From contig NC_090437.1 in assembly GCF_031143425.1 (NCBI RefSeq), positions 843,833,978 to 843,897,977 of the forward strand: a stretch of 64,000 nt of DNA. Direction: 5' to 3'. The notes under the pieces are model-generated. The model saw nothing but the letters and a program-made list of their open reading frames with translations, was not told where the DNA came from and did no database searches. The stretch's first letter is position 1. Each line of letters begins with the position of its first letter. Position numbers and translations under genes: made by a program. The DNA is from Pleurodeles waltl. Taxonomy: Eukaryota; Chordata; Amphibia; Caudata; Salamandridae. This document shows positions 60,009-64,000 of the stretch, piece after piece.

Positions 60009-60208
60009 CATGGAGTGCAGAATTATTAGGCAAATGAGTATTTTGACCACATCATCCTCTTTATGCATGTTGTCTTACTCCAAGCTGTATAGGCTCAAAA
60101 GCCTACTACCAATTAAGCATATTAGGTGATGTGCATCTCTGTAATGAGAAGGGGTGTGGTCTAATGACATCAACACCCTATATCAGGTGTGCATAATTAT
60201 TAGGCAAC
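60009..60208. repeat. Left IR/DR: outer and inner transposase-binding repeats
   Basis: The outer motif GTGCAGAATTATTAGGCAAA (60015-60034) and the inner GTGCATAATTATTAGGCAAC (60189-60208) are direct repeats within the left arm. The right arm carries the inverse pair: inner at 61361-61380, outer at about 61545-61564. These are the probable transposase binding sites. Confidence 0.88.
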
Positions 60209-60226
60209 TTCCTTTCCTTTGGCAAA

Positions 60227-61243
60227 ATGGGTCAAAAGAAGGACTTGACAGGCTCAGAAAAGTCAAAAATAGTGAGATATCTTGCAGAGGGATGCAGCAC
60301 TCTTAAAATTGCAAAGCTTCTGAAGCGTGATCATCGAACAATCAAGCGTTTCATTCAAAATAGTCAACAGGGTCGCAAGAAGCGTGTGGAAAAACCAAGG
60401 CACAAAATAACTGCCCATGAACTGAGAAAAGTCAAGCGTGCAGCTGCCACGATGCCACTTGCCACCAGTTTGGCCATATTTCAGAGCTGCAACATCACTG
60501 GAGTGCCCAAAAGCACAAGGTGTGCAATACTCAGAGACATGGCCAAGGTAAGAAAGGCTGAAAGACGACCACCACTGAACAAGACACACAAGCTGAAACG
60601 TCAAGACTGGGCCAAGAAATATCTCAAGACTGATTTTTCTAAGGTTTTATGGACTGATGAAATGAGAGTGAGTCTTGATGGGCCAGATGGATGGGCCCGT
60701 GGCTGGATTGGTAAAGGGCAGAGAGCTCCAGTCCGACTCAGACGCCAGCAAGGTGGAGGTGGAGTACTGGTTTGGGCTGGTATCATCAAAGATGAGCTTG
60801 TGGGGCCTTTTCGGGTTGAGGATGGAGTCAAGCTCAACTCCCAGTCCTACTGCCAGTTCCTGGAAGACACCTTCTTCTAGCAGTGGTACAGGAAGAAGTC
60901 TGCATCCTTCAAGAAAAACATGATTCTCATGCAGGACAATGCTCCATCACACGCGTCCAAGTACTCCACAGCGTGGCTGGCAAGAAAGGGTATAAAAGAA
61001 GGAAATCTAATGACATGGCCTCCTTGTTCACCTGATCTGAACCCCATTGAGAACCTGTGGTCCATCATCAAATGTGAGATTTACAAGGAGGGAAAACAGT
61101 ACACCTCTCTGAACAGTGTCTGGGAGGCTGTGGTTGCTGCTGCACGCAATGTTGATGGTGAACAGATCAAAACACTGACAGAATCCATGGATGGCAGGCT
61201 TTTGAGTGTCCTTGCAAAGAAAGGTGGCTATATTGGTCACTGA
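60227..61243 (+). pseudogene. Tc1-like transposase, one nonsense codon, otherwise intact
   Basis: 338 codons from ATG (MGQKKDLTG) to TGA, about the usual length for Tc1 proteins. The paired-type HTH is at residues 11-45 (KIVRYLAEGCSTLKIAKLL), followed by a basic GRKKR at 49-53 and a second HTH region to about 110. Catalytic residues are D144 (LWTDEM), D237 (MQDNAPSH) and E275 (NPIENLW). Thirty-seven residues lie between the last two, which is DD37E. A TAG at codon 218 (60878-60880) interrupts the text between TFF and QWYRKK; no frameshift is present. DD37E Tc1 elements known as TRT occur in fish, amphibians and other hosts. I assign it here by spacing and termini. AATAAA at 61322 is a likely poly(A) signal. 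Confidence 0.95.
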
Positions 61244-61321
61244 TTTGTTTTTGTTTTGTTTTTGAATGTCAGAAATGTATATTTGTGAATGTTGAGATGT
61301 TATATTGGTTTCACTGGTAAT

Positions 61322-61327
61322 AATAAA
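61322..61327 (+). promoter_or_regulatory. Poly(A) signal of the Tc1 transposase
   Basis: AATAAA lies 79 bases after the transposase stop and before the inner right repeat. Confidence 0.55.
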
Positions 61328-61572
61328 TAATTGAAATGGGTATATATATTTTTTTGTTAAGTTGCCTAATAATTATGCACAGTAATAGTCACCTGCACAC
61401 ACAGATATCCCCCTAACATAGCTAAAACTAAAAACAAACTAAAAACTACTTCCAAAAATATTCAGCTTTGATATTAATGAGTTTTTTGGGTTCATTGAGA
61501 ACATGGTTGTTGTTCAATAATAAAATTAATCCTCAAAAATACAACTTGCCTAATAATTCTGCACTCCCTGTA

Positions 61573-64000
61573 GAGTCAAGTAGGTGCTGTAGTGCCACCT
61601 GATGGTGCAAGAGAGTTAATGGCGACTTGGGATTTACTTGACTGATTTATTAATGTTTTAGCTTATAGTCATAACATGATAAAAACAACACATAAAAACT
61701 TTAAAAGTGAGACAAATTTCAAATACATACCTAATCAAATTGAATAACAACTTCCACCTAACAATAAAACACACTGTTGCAGTAAAAGACGAGATGTCAT
61801 GCTGAGGTAGGAAAAGTCACTACCTTTATTCTTCTATAAGTAAGATACAAACTGCGTGTTCCTCAGCGACCAGCATCGGCTAACCGCTTAGCCACTGAAC
61901 CCACGCTCCTTCGAATCCCCCCACCAATCAAACCCAAACATTCCACTTGGAGTACGCGTGCAAGCACCTAGGCTCGCGGGTGCTCACAAGAACACCAAGG
62001 GTATGAATATAACACATACCTTTAAAATTCATTCCAATTTATTTGTCAAAATACACTCGGAAACACATATAAAAGAAGAGATTTTAAAGAGATGATATTG
62101 CAGTACTAGCAGAGAACAATTCGTTTTTTCTGGCTAGTTCCTCGGCATAGGCAAAACAAACTATACGTAAAAACAGTATATCAAGAGGGTAAAAGCATTG
62201 TGTAAAACAAACGCTGAGCAAGAGCTCATTCTGGCTCTTTCTTCAAGATGAGTCAAGTGCCCCAAATATAAAAAGCGACAGAGCAAACATGGAAATATCA
62301 TCTATCCTATAACGCAATGAAAGGGCCCCATGATAGGACTTTATTTCTTTATTCTTAAGCAGAGGGAGAAGCGAGTTTAATCTTGGGTCAGATCTTTTTG
62401 TGCAAAAAAAGCAAGAATGTATTATTGAGTCTCTACTCCCTCCTCCCCCTACTGTACCTGTGCAATATTGGACCAGCCTTCATCTCCTTCATGACACCTG
62501 TCATCCAAGGCACTAGTTGGGGGGCGGAAATACCAATCACTTCACACTATGAGCACATCACTTATCTGATAAATTTTTAATCTCTAGCCCTACCAATAAG
62601 GCTCTCCAAAGCCCACAGTGTGCTCGCTCTTGCTCTGAAGGTGGCCCTGGCTGGGGACACGTTTGGCGACGCTGCAAATGCTCTATCGATCTTATTCTTC
62701 AGAAAATAATCTGTGATGAAGTTAGGTGCACACTTGTCATGATTATCTGTACTGTGAATCAGCGCTATAGTTAATGGTACGATAAAACCTTGAGGAACCA
62801 ATTTACCAGTTTGTATAAATGCTATCTGTGCAGCTGACTCTGCCCTCCGGACGACTCCTGGGGTTTTCGCTTATGTGCAGTCATTATTTAATTGTTTATT
62901 TTTCAATTTTGTAACAGCTTTTAGCACATCTAGTTATTTGCAGGTTAAAAAGTGGCTTAGAAAATCCTCCAAAAACTCAAAAGTCATCCCAAGACTATCA
63001 AATAGCTGAACTACTGACTTTTAAATGAATCAGTTACTGTGTTTATTTACTGTCATGATTACTGACGATGCTCACCTCTCTTTAACAACTTATCAGAGCT
63101 TTCCTTGGTGAAAGCGGTAGGTAAAAAAGGGCTTTCCTCAACAGACCGAGTATGTGGAAAAATGTGCCTGTAGTGGATAAAGTCTGTACTTTCGTAGCAT
63201 AGGAGAATGGACTCATAAGAGCAATTGCGGGAAGATGACGTGCTCTGCTTTTTATTGTACAGGAGATAGAATGTGGCTGCGACTAGCGCCGATGAGGAGA
63301 GCCCTAATTTTAGTGGCTCCCTATGATAACGCTTCCTGGCAGTCGGTCGTGTTAGTTGGCACAGACATCAAGCGCTTCCCTCTTTCCACTTGGAAGGGAA
63401 AGGGGCATAGTTGGAAGTCTTTCCGTTTGTCAGAAGTGCTCCACCTGCTGCTCATCTTCACAGGCCCATTTTATTCTGGCAACCCAGTAATCACCGACAG
63501 TGCCAGGCCAGAGAAGCTGTCAGCACAAATTACTCACGAAACAGAGGATTGAACATGACTCTAAAATGCAGGCATAAAAGTACCTTCATATGCTTTGAAC
63601 TGATTCAGCCAAATACCAGTTCTTGCTTTCCAAACTCCACTCGCAACAAGTTGTTGAAACAGATCAACTTCTGCATAATAGAGATGGTCATGGTCCTGTG
63701 CAGCAAATATACAGGTTTATGATTCCGCCTCCTGTTCACTGTTGTGCAGGATTAGGTGGTAGTTAGGGCGAGGAAGGGGCTGGAATGATATGTATATTTA
63801 TTTATCTTTGTAATATCCAGTGCATAACTTAATTGCTTCTAGGCTCCTGCGAGGGTGTTTAGATGAGGGAAGAAGAGAGTCGCTTATTTAGGATAGGACA
63901 GATGTTGGGGGTAGCAAAGAAGGCAGGAAGTTGTTCTTTGAGCAAGACTTTGCCTCTGAGAAGCACCTGTTTCCTGTCTTCCAGGGGACCTGTCTTCTAG
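61573..64000. other. Unassigned right flank
   Basis: No protein-family match, terminal repeats or arrays. A frame of 105 codons at 63235-63552 and one of 103 at 63411-63722 have no recognisable features and overlap each other. Confidence 0.45.

Larger units (their letters stand above)
60009..61570 (+). mobile_element. Complete Tc1-like transposon (1,562 bp), DD37E type
   Basis: Ends are CATGGAGTGCAGAATTATTA and its inverse CAGGGAGTGCAGAATTATTA, flanked by TA at 60007-60008 and 61571-61572. The terminal regions are long, about 200 bases. Each carries a second, inner copy of the end motif (GTGCATAATTATTAGGCAAC at 60189-60208 and its complement at 61361-61380), an IR/DR layout as in Sleeping Beauty. 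It holds one transposase gene, almost intact. The very low decay compared with everything else in the window points to a recent arrival. Confidence 0.96.

Noticed and set aside
61880..61925. tRNA-like words (GCTTAGCCACTGAACCC, TTCGAATCC)
   Set aside because: Candidate A- and B-box-like words are in the wrong order and orientation; no cloverleaf can be formed.
1..64000. CRISPR arrays, operons, bacterial promoters or toxin-antitoxin modules
   Set aside because: The tandem arrays lack uniform repeats with unique spacers, and spliced transposon genes and LTRs show vertebrate nuclear DNA.

Overview
The window reads as intergenic DNA from a very large vertebrate genome, most likely a salamander and probably a newt of the Pleurodeles type. 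This is inferred from content: PIF/Harbinger, piggyBac, hAT and Tc1 DNA transposons, L1 and non-L1 LINEs, an endogenous retrovirus and ~2-kb LTRs, much of it nested. No host protein-coding gene, rRNA or tRNA could be supported. Every protein with a recognisable family is a transposon or retroelement protein, and every one carries at least one disabling change.

Layout, left half. An internally deleted L1 (29-1710) is followed by a non-autonomous Harbinger element with a TAA target-site duplication (2566-3405) and a minus-strand LTR (~4.93-7.02 kb). A degraded retroviral pol follows (9.54-10.51 kb, resuming at 12.13-13.47 kb). It is split by a non-L1 LINE, which is itself split by a 180-bp palindromic MITE (11007-11186). 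A solo LTR lies at 15449-17480, a 36-bp minisatellite near 19.8-20.0 kb, and a hAT-type element (25157-25945) with a perfect 8-bp duplication whose left half is a string of hairpins.

Middle. An L1 (28.03-28.85 and 36.8-38.13 kb) is interrupted by an LTR (28921-36722). That LTR is interrupted at a TTAA-type site by a 7-kb piggyBac element (29672-36625). The piggyBac holds a hairpin cluster, a ~160-bp tandem array, a transposase pseudogene with all catalytic aspartates in place, a fold-back and ~381-bp tandem units. A 68-bp MITE with a TTA duplication sits at 39237-39304. A related piggyBac arm lies in inverse orientation at 40669-~43880.

Right half. A 7.8-kb PIF/Harbinger element (45164-52997) carries three genes. 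A Myb/SANT-like gene (+) and a HARBI1-type transposase (-, one clear intron) converge on opposed poly(A) signals. A third, unrecognised two-exon reading frame (+) diverges from the transposase. Then come a second piggyBac pseudogene (53425-54931, -), another LTR (54996-57193) abutting a TA/CA microsatellite, two LINE tails, and a complete Tc1-like element (60009-61570). The transposase of this last element has DD37E spacing and one nonsense codon. The last 2.4 kb shows nothing recognisable.

Functionally the region is a stratified record of transposition. The points most worth following are the chains of long hairpins inside three otherwise unrelated element types, the third Harbinger gene, the very young Tc1 copy, and the nesting order, which gives relative ages.
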